A stretch of 64,000 bases of DNA. Source: Isoptericola sp. BMS4. GTDB taxonomy: Bacteria; Actinomycetota; Actinomycetes; Actinomycetales; Cellulomonadaceae. The stretch lies in assembly GCF_011634835.1 (NCBI RefSeq), contig NZ_SIRP01000001.1, forward strand, positions 310,001 through 374,000, given 5' to 3'. Every line of letters begins with the position of its first letter. The first letter of the stretch is position 1. A model generated the notes under the pieces. It did no database searches. It saw only the letters and a list, made by a program, of their open reading frames with translations, and was not told the DNA's origin. A program made the position numbers and the translations under genes. Positions 9,751 through 18,766 of the stretch are shown here, piece after piece.

Positions 9751-10887
9751 GGTGGCCCGTTCCGGAGGCACTCGTCCCCCTGGCACTCGTCATCGACTGG
9801 ATGGACGACAGGGTCCCTCCCCTCGTCGGCATCGCGCTCCTCGCGCCTCCTGGGCGAGCTCGTTCAGAAGGCCTCGACGGCACTGTCCTCGGTCATGCCC
9901 ACCGTCGCGCGAGACTGACGCCCCTACGCCACCCCCGGAGTGCCTGCAGGTCCACAGGGAAGGTGCAGCCCCCCGCATACGCGGGGAAGTGATACTCGGG
10001 ACACGTCGAACTGACCTCGACGGTGCTCATGTCGTGCGGCTCCGCACGACCACACTGAGGCCGTGGGTGCACGCTGGCGGCCGTCCCGACTCCGCACCTG
10101 CGGGGTCCGGCGCACGCGCGAGGCCTCCAGTGCGCGCCAATGAGAACACGGAGCCAGCGGGCCGGGGGCGCACGTCCGCCGAGCCCGGCTAGGCGCTCCC
10201 CCGGCGAGCTGCATGAGCTCACCGCCCGCGGGTACCACCGACGTCATCCGCCGAACCGTGGTGGCCGGATCCGTACACCTCGCACAGGTCGGTGCGTGAA
10301 GGGAGCACGACCGGCACGGCCGCCGGATCCGTCACGCCCGGGCCGGACCGGCACTCGCCGAGGTAGCGGCGCCGTGCGGGGGCCACCGGGCTGAAGGTCG
10401 TCGATCGTCACGTTACCTGCCCCTGTACGGTGCGGCCAGGGTCGGCCCGCAGACACGTCCGTCGCCCCGGAGTGCCACGGCGCGACCTCGCCGGAGCGAC
10501 TGACTGTCGGAAGCATTCGCGTCCGACCGGTACTGTCGTCGACTGCCCGATGCCCGGGGGGGGCGCGCAAGGCCCTGTGCCGTGGCCACTCGACCTCGAC
10601 ACGGTCGTCGCGCATCCGTCCAGCCCCCCCGCGCGGGCGGCCCCTCCGTGCCACCTGGTGGGCCGACGATCCCGTCGGCTGACTGGGCAGCACGCGCCGC
10701 GGCACGAGCGAGCCCCAGTGGTTGAGGAGGCGCCGGCGAACCCGCTCGTACGCCGTGGTGTCGAGCAGCTCGACGGGCACCCTCACGCACGGTCCCGTTC
10801 TCGACACTCCCGGAACTCGTCGTCACGAGAGGTCAGGCTCGTCGAGCCGCACGATACGGCCACCCGGCCACGACTCGACACGTGGCA

Positions 10888-10919
10888 AGGGGGCTCGTTT
10901 CACGTGAAACGAGCCCCCT
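10888..10919. terminator. parB terminator built around a parS site
   Basis: A perfect 32-bp palindrome starting 17 bp past the parB stop (minus-strand direction), with a stem of G/C runs. Its central 14 bp are the parS core at 10897-10910. Position and shape fit an intrinsic terminator without a U-tract. Confidence 0.7.
10897..10910. promoter_or_regulatory. parS: parS site 5
   Basis: Intact core GTTTCACGTGAAAC at the tip of the parB terminator hairpin. Confidence 0.93.
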
Positions 10920-10936
10920 CGACGGCACGCGATGCT

Positions 10937-12403
10937 TCAGGGGCGCAGGAGTCCAGGATCCTCCGGTGCCATGACCTCCAGGATGCGGTTCAGGTCCTCG
11001 ACAGAGGCGAACTCGACGGTGAGCCGGCCCTTGTTCTTGCCGATGTTCACCTTGACCCGGGTCTCGAAGTGATCGGAGAGGCGCGTCGCCAGCTCATCCA
11101 TCGCCTCGCTGCGCTGGCCCGCTCGCGGTGACCGGCGCGGCGCTGCCGTCCCGTCGCCGTTCACCAGCAAGGTCACGATCTCCTCGGTCGCCCGGACGGA
11201 GAGACCTTCGGAGACGATGCGCTGAGCCAGCCGTTCGATCTCGGCCCCGTCGGTCAAGCCCAGGAGGGCGCGGGCGTGGCCCGCGGACAGCACACCTGCC
11301 GCCACCCGCCGCTGCACGAGCGGGGGGAGACGGAGCAGACGGAGCGTGTTCGAGATCTGCGGCCTGGACCGCGCGATGCGAGACGCGAGCTCCTCGTGCG
11401 TGCAGTCGAAGTCGTCGAGCAGCTGCCGGTAGGCCGCCGCCTCCTCGAGCGGGTTGAGCGCCGCACGGTGCAGGTTCTCCAGCAGAGCGTCCCGGAGCAT
11501 GTCCGAGTCGTCGGTCTCCCGCACGATCGCGGGAATGGTCTCAAGCCCGGCGACCTGGGAGGCGCGCCACCGCCGCTCCCCCATGATCAGCTCGTACTGG
11601 CCCTCGACCGAACGGTCCGGACGGACGACGATCGGCTGGAGCACCCCGATCTGGGAGACCGAGTCGACCAGTTCGTCGAGATCGCCCTCGTCGAAGACCG
11701 TGCGAGGCTGCCGGGTGTTCGGCCGGATGGACTCCACCGGAACCTCGGCGAAGCGGGCGCCCGGGACAGGCACCAGTTCCGTTTCACGTGAAACGGCATC
11801 GGCATCGTCGCGGTCGGGGGTCGGCGTCTCCTCTGATGAGACGGTGTCCTCCGACGGCTCCGCGCCGTGGCCACTGGTCAGAGATGTCGTCTCCGCGCCG
11901 GCCACGCCGGCCGTCTCCGTGTCGTCCCCGGGAAGTGCCGTCACGGCATCGTCCCCGTCACTCACGGTAGTCGCGATACGGGTGGTGACACCGAGCGACT
12001 CGAGGTCGACAGGACCGTCGACCGGAGCCGGCACGGCAGCCGTCGCACCCTCCCCTTCTCGGTCACGCTCCAGGGGCGCACGATCGTCGGCCTGCTCCAA
12101 CGTCGCGGTCGACGTCCCCTCCGACCCGTCGGGACGCGAACCGCCGACGGCCTGCGACCGAATCCGCAATCGGCCCCCGGCGATGGCTGAGTCCCACGAG
12201 GCGGAGCGCCCCTTCGTGCGCCCGGCCGCGTCCTCTGAATCCCTGGCCTCATCACCGACGGCGCCTGTCACGGCGGCGCTGGATCCCGACCCGCCCTGCT
12301 CACCGCTCCCCGAGAAGAACACGTCGACCGGGCGGTCGCTCTCCGGTGACGACGGGATCAGCGCACCGAGACCCCGACCGAGACCACGCTTCTTCTGACT
12401 CAT
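10937..12403 (-). CDS. parB: ParB chromosome-partitioning protein
   Basis: 488 residues, far longer than the usual 300-340. The ATG is preceded by AGGAGG. After the conserved N-terminal [14 protein letters not shown] tag, which contacts ParA, comes an acidic Ser/Thr/Asp-rich region of about 185 residues that looks disordered. The conserved ParB core starts near residue 205. It includes the CTP-binding GERRWRAS box (about 269-276), the [14 protein letters not shown] segment, and a helix-turn-helix at about 330-375 that reads parS. The C-terminal ~65 residues form the dimerisation domain. ParB loads at parS as a CTP-dependent clamp and organises the origin for segregation by ParA. parA lies 97 bp upstream on the same strand, so they are probably co-transcribed. 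A parS site is inside this gene. Confidence 0.95.
   Translation of the reverse strand: MSQKKRGLGRGLGALIPSSPESDRPVDVFFSGSGEQGGSGSSAAVTGAVGDEARDSEDAAGRTKGRSASWDSAIAGGRLRIRSQAVGGSRPDGSEGTSTATLEQADDRAPLERDREGEGATAAVPAPVDGPVDLESLGVTTRIATTVSDGDDAVTALPGDDTETAGVAGAETTSLTSGHGAEPSEDTVSSEETPTPDRDDADAVSRETELVPVPGARFAEVPVESIRPNTRQPRTVFDEGDLDELVDSVSQIGVLQPIVVRPDRSVEGQYELIMGERRWRASQVAGLETIPAIVRETDDSDMLRDALLENLHRAALNPLEEAAAYRQLLDDFDCTHEELASRIARSRPQISNTLRLLRLPPLVQRRVAAGVLSAGHARALLGLTDGAEIERLAQRIVSEGLSVRATEEIVTLLVNGDGTAAPRRSPRAGQRSEAMDELATRLSDHFETRVKVNIGKNKGRLTVEFASVEDLNRILEVMAPEDPGLLRP
11781..11794. promoter_or_regulatory. parS: parS site 6, inside parB
   Basis: Intact core; the flanks add two more base pairs, giving an 18-bp palindrome. 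On the coding strand it is read in frame as Val-Ser-Arg-Glu-Thr starting at residue 204, just before the folded ParB core. Confidence 0.93.
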
Positions 12404-12500
12404 CCTCGTGCCTCCTGCACCGCGGGGCGATGAGACCCCGTCACCGAACCGTCCGCTCCAGCCCTGCAGCTCCCGCTCGCTCCTCCGCCCGCCCGTCCGA

Positions 12501-13571
12501 TCATCGTCCGGTCCCGGTCCTCTGCGTCGCTGCTTCGGCGATCTCGCGCGCCGCCTCCAGGTACGCCAGTGCGCCCGTCGAGCTCGGGTCGTAGGTGATC
12601 ACGGTCTGTGCATGGCTGGGCGCCTCGGAGATGCGCACGGAACGCGGCACCGTCGTCCGCAGCGTCTCGCCGGGAAAATGTTGCCTGACCTCGGCGGCCA
12701 CCTGCTGCGCGAGGTTGGTGCGGCCGTCGTACATCGTCAGCAGGATCGTCGATACGCGCAGTTCACGGTTGAGGTGTGCCTTGATCAGGTCGATGGTCTT
12801 CAACAGCTGGCTCAGGCCCTCGAGCGCGTAGTACTCACACTGGATGGGGATGAGGACCTCGCGTCCTACGACGAACGCGTTGACCGTCAGCAGCCCGAGG
12901 CTCGGTGGGCAGTCCACGAAGACGTAGTCGATGGGCTCCTCGCCGCGAGCGGCTCGCTGGTCCAGGTACACGTCCAACGCCCGACGCAGCCGTGTTTCAC
13001 GTGAAACGAGGGAGACCAGCTCGATCTCCGCACCCGACAGATCGATCGTTGCCGGCACCCCGTACAGGCCGGGCACGTCCGGGCACTCCTGGACGACCGA
13101 ATCCAGTGGATCGCCGTCGACCAGCACCTCGTAGATCGACGGGGTGCCCGCCCTGTGCTCGATCCCCAATGCCGTGGATGCGTTCCCCTGCGGGTCGTTG
13201 TCGATCACGAGCACCTTCAGCCCTGACTGCGCGAGCCCGGCCGCCAGGTTCACGGTCGTCGTGGTCTTGCCGACGCCGCCCTTCTGGTTGGCCACCGTGA
13301 TGACCCGCGTGCGCTCCGGCTTCGGGAAGCGTCGACCTTGCAGGTCGATCCTGCGACGCGCGTCGATCGCCAGCTGAGCCGCGAGCGGCGTCTCCTCGTC
13401 CGCATCGGGCACCGCAGCGACCAGCGCTGCGCGGTGCGCGTCGACCCCCGCCGGCAGGCCGTCCTGCGCCCACTCCAGCCGCGGTTCCGTTTCACGTGAA
13501 ACAGCCGGGTCACCCGTCGGTACCTCGTCGTCCCGCGGGACGTCGTCGACGTGTTCCGTACTGGTGCTCAC
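12501..13571 (-). CDS. parA: ParA chromosome-partitioning ATPase
   Basis: 356 residues from a GTG at 13571 with a strong GGAGGAG site 8 nt upstream. A longer reading to 13649 is possible but has no better ribosome site. Residues 1-80 are acidic and probably flexible. The deviant Walker A motif KGGVGKTTT is near 93-101, Walker B lies in the FVDCPPSLG stretch, and the rest is a complete Soj/ParA fold. ParA binds DNA non-specifically as an ATP dimer and pulls ParB-parS complexes apart. Two parS sites lie inside the gene, at codons 24-28 and 189-193, both read as VSRET. Confidence 0.95.
   Translation of the reverse strand: MSTSTEHVDDVPRDDEVPTGDPAVSRETEPRLEWAQDGLPAGVDAHRAALVAAVPDADEETPLAAQLAIDARRRIDLQGRRFPKPERTRVITVANQKGGVGKTTTTVNLAAGLAQSGLKVLVIDNDPQGNASTALGIEHRAGTPSIYEVLVDGDPLDSVVQECPDVPGLYGVPATIDLSGAEIELVSLVSRETRLRRALDVYLDQRAARGEEPIDYVFVDCPPSLGLLTVNAFVVGREVLIPIQCEYYALEGLSQLLKTIDLIKAHLNRELRVSTILLTMYDGRTNLAQQVAAEVRQHFPGETLRTTVPRSVRISEAPSHAQTVITYDPSSTGALAYLEAAREIAEAATQRTGTGR
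12994..13007. promoter_or_regulatory. parS: parS site 7, inside parA
   Basis: Intact core with one matching outer base. Encodes VSRET at residue 189 within the ParA ATPase domain. Confidence 0.93.
13489..13502. promoter_or_regulatory. parS: parS site 8, inside parA
   Basis: Intact core with one matching outer base. Encodes VSRET at residue 24 in the flexible N-terminal tail of ParA. Confidence 0.93.
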
Positions 13572-13774
13572 GTGCCGCTCCTCCGATAGCTCCCGCTGAT
13601 CACCCCGGACTCGCATCGCGCACGAGCAGATGTCCCGGGCCCCGGGCACACTCTACGGCGTCGCCCAGGTGGGCGAGCGGACGAAACTCCGGCCACGGGG
13701 AACGCGCGACGCCCACCGTCCCGCGGTCGGCGCAGAAGCCGGTCGGAGTGTCCGCGAGCCTGCGGTTCGAGCCG

Positions 13775-14434
13775 TCAGCCGCGACGCACGCGAACCACAG
13801 TCGTCGACTCCACACCCTCGACCGTGTGCGCCTCGATGATCTCGGGTTCGCCCGCCCTGAAGGACCGCAGCACCTTGCGTGCGGGGTCGACCTCCTGGGC
13901 GACGTTGCGGCCCTTGAGAACGACCATCTCCCCGCCTGGCCGGACGAGCGGAAGGCTCATGCGTGCCAGCTTGGACAGAGCAGCGACAGCACGCGACGTG
14001 ACCGCGTCGACCTCGAACGCCTCGTGGTACTCCTCTGCCCGCCCGTGCTTCACCCGCACGTTGGCGAGTCCGAGCTCGTCGGCGACCTCGGTGAGCCAGG
14101 CCGTGCGGCGCTCCATCGGCTCGACGAGCAGCACCTCGGCGTCCGGCCGCGCGATCGCGACGACGATCCCGGGCAGCCCCGCTCCGGAGCCGATGTCCGC
14201 GATCGTGCGCGCCGCGGACAGGAACGGGAGCACCGCCGCGGAGTTGAGAATATGCCTCTCCCACAGCCTGGGGACCTCCCGAGGGCCGATCAGCCCACGC
14301 AGCTCCCCCTCGGCCCGCAGCTTCTCGGCGAACCGGGCCGTGAGCTCGTAGCGGTCGCCGAAGTAGCCGCGTACCGCGGGACTCGACCCGAGCGCAGCAT
14401 CGGTGGCGCCGGTCTCGTCGTTCTCGATCGTCAT
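13775..14434 (-). CDS. rsmG: 16S rRNA (guanine-N7) methyltransferase RsmG (GidB)
   Basis: 219 residues from the ATG at 14434 (GGAGAGGGAG upstream). The frame stays open into the intergenic palindrome, but that part is not coding. The class I methyltransferase fold is clear: an N-terminal helical cap with PREVPRLWERHILNS, the SAM-binding ADIGSGAGLPG loop, and a later VTSRAVAALSKL segment. RsmG methylates G527 of 16S rRNA using S-adenosylmethionine; its loss gives low-level streptomycin resistance in many bacteria. Its place between jag and parA is conserved. About 200 bp separate it from parA. Confidence 0.94.
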   Translation of the reverse strand: MTIENDETGATDAALGSSPAVRGYFGDRYELTARFAEKLRAEGELRGLIGPREVPRLWERHILNSAAVLPFLSAARTIADIGSGAGLPGIVVAIARPDAEVLLVEPMERRTAWLTEVADELGLANVRVKHGRAEEYHEAFEVDAVTSRAVAALSKLARMSLPLVRPGGEMVVLKGRNVAQEVDPARKVLRSFRAGEPEIIEAHTVEGVESTTVVRVRRG

Positions 14435-14506
14435 GGGAATGCTCCCTCTCCCGGGACAGCACGGCGTGCCCCGCTCTCTCCACGGCCGACAGAACTGGCG
14501 GGCACG

Positions 14507-14546
14507 GCGAGGGCCCGTCGTTTCACGTGAAACGACGGGCCCTCGC
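14507..14546. terminator. jag-rsmG intergenic hairpin built around a parS site
   Basis: A perfect 40-bp palindrome, 8 bp after the jag stop in the minus-strand direction. The central 14 bp are parS and the outer arms are GC-rich. It probably ends or attenuates transcription of the rpmH-jag operon before rsmG. Confidence 0.65.
14520..14533. promoter_or_regulatory. parS: parS site 9
   Basis: Intact core GTTTCACGTGAAAC at the tip of the 40-bp palindrome. Confidence 0.93.
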
Positions 14547-14553
14547 GCATGCG

Positions 14554-15102
14554 TCACTCCTCCGGCGAGGCGGGCCTGACCACCACATACCGCTCGGGCT
14601 CGACGCCACGCGAGTCGCTGACGAGGCCCGAGGCCGTCACGACGTCGTGCACGACCTTCCGCTCGAAGGCGTTCAGCGGGTCGAGCTCCAGCTCCTCGCC
14701 CGATTCACGCACCTGCTCCACCGCGCGCTCCGCCAGTGCGGTGAGCTCGGAGCGACGCGTCGCCCTGAAACCCGCCACGTCGAGCATCAACCGGCTGCGC
14801 TCCCCCGTACGGGCCTGGACCGCGAGGCGCGTGAGCTCCTGAAGGGCCTCGAGCACCTCGCCCTGCGCCCCGACCAACGGCGCGAGCGACCCCTGCTCGT
14901 CGGCGACCACGTCGACCGCCGCGCGGTCGTGGCGGATGTCGAGGTCGATGTCGCCGTCCAGGTCGGCGATGTCCAGCAGCTCCTCCAGGTAGTCCGCCGC
15001 GATCTCACCCTCCTCCTCGAGGCGCGCGGTGCGGTCGGGGTCCTGGTCCACGGACGTGGTCTCGGTGCTCATGTCAGTCGTCACGGTCCTCTCGGTACTC
15101 AC
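14554..15102 (-). CDS. jag: Jag/KhpB RNA-binding protein (KH and R3H domains)
   Basis: 182 residues from a GTG that overlaps the yidC stop (GTGA). An ATG at 15072 is a possible shorter start; neither has a strong ribosome site, so coupling to yidC translation is likely. The acidic N-terminus is short and the Jag-N domain of Firmicutes is absent. A KH domain with a GxxG-like loop (LVGAQGEV) is followed by an R3H domain near the C-terminus, ending in VEPERYVVVRP. KhpB-type proteins bind RNA and influence cell elongation and division. The position after yidC is conserved. Confidence 0.88.
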   Translation of the reverse strand: MSTERTVTTDMSTETTSVDQDPDRTARLEEEGEIAADYLEELLDIADLDGDIDLDIRHDRAAVDVVADEQGSLAPLVGAQGEVLEALQELTRLAVQARTGERSRLMLDVAGFRATRRSELTALAERAVEQVRESGEELELDPLNAFERKVVHDVVTASGLVSDSRGVEPERYVVVRPASPEE

Positions 15103-16034
15103 CGACGCTTCTGCCGATTCTTGCGCTTGGGCTGCTCACGCTGGCCACGGGGCTTCTCGGGCTCGGGCTCCGGCTCCGCCTCGATCGCGCCCTTCGCCGC
15201 GGCCTTGCGTGCGCGCTTCTCCTTCAGCAGACGCTCCGCCTCGGACCCCGGCGCCGGCATCTTCTTGATCGTGTAGAACTGCTGGCCCATGGACCACAGG
15301 TTCGAGATCACCCAGTAGATCAGCACACCCACGGGGAAGTTGACCCCGGAGATCAGGAAGATCACGGGGAGGATGTACAGCATCATCTTCTGGGTGCTGG
15401 CCATCGGCCCCTCGAGGGCGGCCTTCGGCATGTTCTTCATCGTCAGCTGACGCTGCGTGAAGAACATGGTCGCGCTCATGATGACGATGAGGACGATGAC
15501 GACGATCCGCGAGGTCATCGAGTCCGTCGTCCGGAAGATGTCGGACAGCTGCGCCCCGAAGAGGCTCGACTGCTCGATGTCCCCCGCGACCTGCCGGTCG
15601 ATCGGGCCGATCGCCTGGTAGCTGCCGTCGGCGATGCCCTGCAGGTGGTTCAGCACACGGAACAGCGCGAAGAAGATCGGCGACTGGAGCAGGATCGGCA
15701 AGCACGACGCCATCGGGTTCGTGCCGTGCTTGCGGTAGAGCTCCATTGTCTCGCGGCCCATGGCCTCGCGGGACGCGGGATCGGTCTTGCCCTTGTACTT
15801 CTTCTGCACGGCCTGCAGCTCGGGCTGCATCATCTGCATCCCGCGTGACGCCTTGATCTGCTTGAAGAAGAGCGGGATGAGGGCGATCCGGATGACGATC
15901 GTCAGCGCGACGATCGACAGGACCCACGCGAGCCCGGCGCCGTCCTGCATGCCCAGGGTCGTGAAGACGGCGTGCGACCCGTACATGATCCAGGCCACGA
16001 CCCACTCGAGCGGGTAGAGGATGGTGTCGATCAT
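15099..16034 (-). CDS. yidC: YidC/Oxa1 membrane protein insertase
   Basis: 311 residues from the ATG at 16034 (AAGGAGA upstream); the upstream extension of this frame overlaps yidD and lacks coding character. It is a Gram-positive-type YidC without the large periplasmic domain, and it has five membrane helices with the usual LIPLFFKQIKAS motif and a central conserved NPMASCLPILLQ segment. The C-terminal tail is strongly basic and would contact the ribosome. It inserts membrane proteins alone or with SecYEG. It is part of the rpmH-rnpA-yidD-yidC-jag operon. Confidence 0.95.
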   Translation of the reverse strand: MIDTILYPLEWVVAWIMYGSHAVFTTLGMQDGAGLAWVLSIVALTIVIRIALIPLFFKQIKASRGMQMMQPELQAVQKKYKGKTDPASREAMGRETMELYRKHGTNPMASCLPILLQSPIFFALFRVLNHLQGIADGSYQAIGPIDRQVAGDIEQSSLFGAQLSDIFRTTDSMTSRIVVIVLIVIMSATMFFTQRQLTMKNMPKAALEGPMASTQKMMLYILPVIFLISGVNFPVGVLIYWVISNLWSMGQQFYTIKKMPAPGSEAERLLKEKRARKAAAKGAIEAEPEPEPEKPRGQREQPKRKNRQKRR

Positions 16035-16098
16035 CCCGAAATGTCTCCTTGGTCGGAAGTCCGCGGTCCCGGTGGCGCCGGCCGGGAGAGTCAGTCGC

Positions 16099-16413
16099 TC
16101 AGGCGCCGTGGTGCTCGAGGTCGTGCTCGTCCTCGTGGACGTGCTTCGACCGAGCGGGCGGGACGTCGTCGACGCCGCCGAGGCTCCACGGGTTGCACCG
16201 CAGGATCCGCCAGAGTGCGAGGCCTGTCCCCCGCAGGGTGCCACGGGTACGGATCGCGATGATCGCGTACTGCGAGCACGACGGGTAGTACTTGCAGGTC
16301 GGCCCGGTCAGGGGCGAGATGACGCTCTGATAGACGCGCAGCACGCCGATCAGCACGGTGGCGGGCAGGTTCCGCAGGAGGTCGCGCCCCTGCCCGATCG
16401 TCGAGGTGCTCAT
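16099..16413 (-). CDS. yidD: YidD, membrane protein insertion efficiency factor
   Basis: 104 residues from the ATG at 16413, which shares one base with the rnpA stop (TGATG) and has GGAG upstream; a GTG three bases earlier is also possible. It has the family core YQSVISPLTGPTCKYYPSCSQ with conserved cysteines, an amphipathic N-terminus, and a RCNPWSLGG segment. The acidic/His-rich C-tail (HEDEHDLEHH) is extra. It assists YidC-mediated insertion at the inner membrane face. Confidence 0.92.
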   Translation of the reverse strand: MSTSTIGQGRDLLRNLPATVLIGVLRVYQSVISPLTGPTCKYYPSCSQYAIIAIRTRGTLRGTGLALWRILRCNPWSLGGVDDVPPARSKHVHEDEHDLEHHGA

Positions 16414-16793
16414 CACGTGCTCCGGTGGTCACGACCGACGACGCGGGCCGTGGCGCGCGCCACGGCCCGCGTCAGGGAGCCGGACAGGTCCTGGTCGAGG
16501 CGCCCGTAGTCGGCGCCGCGCGACGGCGGGAGCGCCCGCACGACGGCGAGCGACCCGGCGGGCAGCGTCGTCAGGTGCGACGCGGCAGCGTGCCGCAGTC
16601 GGCGCTTGACGACGTTCCGCTGCACGGCGTTCCCCACGGCCTTGGACACGACGAAGCCGACCTGTGGCGGGTCCTGGACCTCGGTGTCGAGGAGCAGGTG
16701 GACCACCACGGTCGACCGACCTGCACGCGTGCCGCGGCGCACCGTCCGTTCGAAGTCGACGGAACGGCGCAGTCGGTGCGCCGCGGGCAGCAC
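16413..16793 (-). CDS. rnpA: Ribonuclease P protein component
   Basis: 126 residues from a GTG four bases after the rpmH stop. It is a small basic protein with the N-terminal LPAAHRLRRSVDF start, a GFVVSKAVGNAVQRN segment and the RNR-like motif of the family (VKRRLRH). It binds the RNase P RNA and supports 5' maturation of tRNAs. The C-terminal ~20 residues, rich in Ala/Arg, are less conserved. Very tight spacing shows one transcript with rpmH. Confidence 0.93.
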   Translation of the reverse strand: MLPAAHRLRRSVDFERTVRRGTRAGRSTVVVHLLLDTEVQDPPQVGFVVSKAVGNAVQRNVVKRRLRHAAASHLTTLPAGSLAVVRALPPSRGADYGRLDQDLSGSLTRAVARATARVVGRDHRST

Positions 16794-16796
16794 GTG

Positions 16797-16934
16797 TCAG
16801 GCGGAGAGCTCGGCGCGACCCTTGCGGCGGCGGTTCGCCAGGATGGCGCGGCCGGCACGGGTGCGCATACGCAGCCGGAAGCCGTGGGTCTTCGCACGAC
16901 GGCGGGTGTTCGGCTGGAAAGTCCGCTTGCTCAC
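16797..16934 (-). CDS. rpmH: 50S ribosomal protein bL34
   Basis: 45 residues from a GTG at 16934. It is the universal Arg/Lys-rich L34 sequence ([19 protein letters not shown] at the start, [10 protein letters not shown] near the end). It is the first gene of the minus-strand rnpA-yidD-yidC-jag operon, divergent from dnaA. Confidence 0.97.
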   Translation of the reverse strand: MSKRTFQPNTRRRAKTHGFRLRMRTRAGRAILANRRRKGRAELSA

Positions 16935-17347
16935 GAGTAACTCCAAGAAACGTCGGGGAGGCACACCGTCAGTTCCTCGACGATGCTGGTCATCACACAG
17001 GTCGGTGCGCGTCAGGTGCGCCGCGAGCCGACCGGCCGGCCCGAGGCTTGGCTGCCCGCGTGATGGCGCGCGAAAGACCTGGAACGGCTGTATGACGTTA
17101 CGCCGCGGGGGGGTGCGCGGTCAAACTGGCGCCCCCTGGGTCGGCCGGCGGCACGGCGGCTACGATGGCGAAGATCTCAGCACCCCGGCGCGACGTCGCG
17201 CGGCCTGCCCGGTACGGTCGTCCACAGAGTTGTCCACAACGTCCACAGCGTGTGGACAAGCGTGTGGAAAGACTGGTGTCGTGGCAGGTCCGCGGTTTTT
17301 CCCGCCCCCACCCGAAACCACCATCCCGAGGACAAGGACGACGCCCC
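16935..17347. promoter_or_regulatory. rpmH-dnaA divergent promoter region
   Basis: 413 bp with no gene. It must hold the outward promoters for the rpmH operon and dnaA; I cannot pick clear -35/-10 pairs. The dnaA side carries two exact DnaA boxes. Confidence 0.7.
17230..17259. promoter_or_regulatory. Pair of DnaA boxes in the dnaA leader
   Basis: TTGTCCACA at 17230-17238 and its exact inverse TGTGGACAA at 17251-17259, with weaker boxes around them. They lie about 90-120 bp before the dnaA start and fit autorepression of dnaA by DnaA, a known arrangement. Confidence 0.85.
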
Positions 17348-18766
17348 GTGGCCCAGCCGGACGAGAACATCACCGACGTCTGGGCGCACACTCTCGCCAC
17401 CCTCGAGGCCCGGCCCGACATGACGGCCCGGCAGCTCGCGTTCATCAAGCTCGCCAAGCCGATGGCGATCGTCGAGGACACGGTGTTCATCGCGGTGCCT
17501 CACGAGCAGACCCGGACCTACCTCGAGACCAGCGTGCGCGACCAGCTCGTCTCGGCCATGGCGGCCACGCTGGGCCGGGAGGTCCGGTTCGGGATCACCG
17601 TCGACCCCGAGCTCAGCAGCGACACCCTCACCGGCCCGTCCCAGGACTACACGGCGACGCCGGCCGAGGCCGGCGAGCCGGAGGAGCCGGACGCACCCGT
17701 CCTCCCCCCGACGCCGAAGCCGTCCGCCGAGCCCACGCGGCTCAACCCCCGCTACATCTTCGAGACGTTCGTGATCGGCTCGTCCAACCGGTTCGCGCAC
17801 GCGGCGGCGGTCGCGGTGGCGGAAGCGCCGGCCAAGGCCTACAACCCGCTGTTCATCTACGGCGACTCGGGCCTGGGCAAGACGCACCTGCTGCACGCCA
17901 TCGGCCACTACGCGCACAACCTATACCCCCACGTGCGCGTGCGCTACGTGAACTCCGAGGAGTTCACCAACGACTTCATCAACAGCATCGGCGAGGGGCG
18001 CGCCGGCGCGTTCCAGCGCCGCTACCGCGACGTCGACGTGCTCCTCATCGACGACATCCAGTTCCTGCAGGGCAAGGAACAGACGATGGAGGAGTTCTTC
18101 CACACCTTCAACGCGCTGCACAACGCCAACAAGCAGGTCGTCATCACCTCTGACGTCCCGCCCAAGCAGCTCAACGGGTTCGAGGACCGCCTCCGCTCCC
18201 GGTTCGAGTGGGGCCTCATCACCGACGTGCAGCCGCCCGACCTCGAGACCCGCATCGCGATCCTGCGCAAGAAGGCCGCCAGCGAGCACCTCGACGTGCC
18301 CGCCGACGTGCTCAGCTACATCGGCTCGCGGATCTCCACGAACATCCGCGAGCTCGAGGGCGCCCTCATCCGCGTCACCGCGTTCGCGAACCTCAACCGC
18401 CAGCAGGTCGACCTCGCACTCGCCGAGATCGTCCTCAAGGACCTCATCACCGACGACGACATGGCGGAGATCACGCCGTCGATGGTGATCGCCCAGACGG
18501 CGGCCTACTTCGGCCTCACCATCGACGACCTGTGCGGGTCGTCGCGCTCGCGCGTGCTCGTCACGGCCCGTCAGATCGCCATGTACCTCTGCCGCGAGCT
18601 GACGGACCTGTCACTGCCGAAGATCGGGCAGCAGTTCGGCGGGCGTGACCACACGACCGTCATGCACGCGAACAAGAAGATCGCGGGCCAGATGGCGGAG
18701 CGCCGCTCCACCTACAACCAGGTGACCGAGCTCACGAGCCGGATCAAGCAGCAGCACCGCGGCTGA
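17348..18766 (+). CDS. dnaA: DnaA, chromosomal replication initiator
   Basis: 472 residues from the GTG at 17348; a longer reading to 17165 runs through the DnaA boxes and is not coding. Domain I (1-85) is followed by a short linker domain II. The AAA+ domain has Walker A GDSGLGKT (about 172-179), Walker B LLIDDIQF, and sensor motifs. Domain IV ends with the DNA-binding signature [14 protein letters not shown] (about 430-445). It binds DnaA boxes and melts the origin. It reads toward the dnaN gene across the origin spacer. Confidence 0.97.
   Translation: MAQPDENITDVWAHTLATLEARPDMTARQLAFIKLAKPMAIVEDTVFIAVPHEQTRTYLETSVRDQLVSAMAATLGREVRFGITVDPELSSDTLTGPSQDYTATPAEAGEPEEPDAPVLPPTPKPSAEPTRLNPRYIFETFVIGSSNRFAHAAAVAVAEAPAKAYNPLFIYGDSGLGKTHLLHAIGHYAHNLYPHVRVRYVNSEEFTNDFINSIGEGRAGAFQRRYRDVDVLLIDDIQFLQGKEQTMEEFFHTFNALHNANKQVVITSDVPPKQLNGFEDRLRSRFEWGLITDVQPPDLETRIAILRKKAASEHLDVPADVLSYIGSRISTNIRELEGALIRVTAFANLNRQQVDLALAEIVLKDLITDDDMAEITPSMVIAQTAAYFGLTIDDLCGSSRSRVLVTARQIAMYLCRELTDLSLPKIGQQFGGRDHTTVMHANKKIAGQMAERRSTYNQVTELTSRIKQQHRG

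Larger units (their letters stand above)
7746..10887. other. 3.1-kb gene-free spacer between convergent trxA and parB
   Basis: No reading frame on either strand here looks coding. The frames are Pro/Arg/Ser/His-rich, carry no family motif, lack good ribosome-binding sites and overlap one another. The stretch holds four parS or parS-like sites and short direct repeats. Its base composition is less regular than the flanking genes. In related genomes this interval often holds an acetyltransferase, amidase or aminotransferase gene. On the minus strand near 8650-8880 there is a short stretch (LVGFALRARV, ATLRDIS) faintly like a GNAT core, so decayed genes are possible, but I cannot prove it. Confidence 0.6.

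Noticed and set aside
9971-9986. CRISPR-like palindrome CCCCGCATACGCGGGG
   Set aside because: It resembles the core of type I-E repeats, but there is only one copy, no spacer pattern and no cas genes. Kept only as a hairpin inside the spacer.
7805-10807. Open frames of 100-350 codons in the trxA-parB spacer
   Set aside because: Pro/Arg/Ser/His-rich, overlapping in several frames, no ribosome sites, no recognised motifs, and interrupted by repeats and parS sites.
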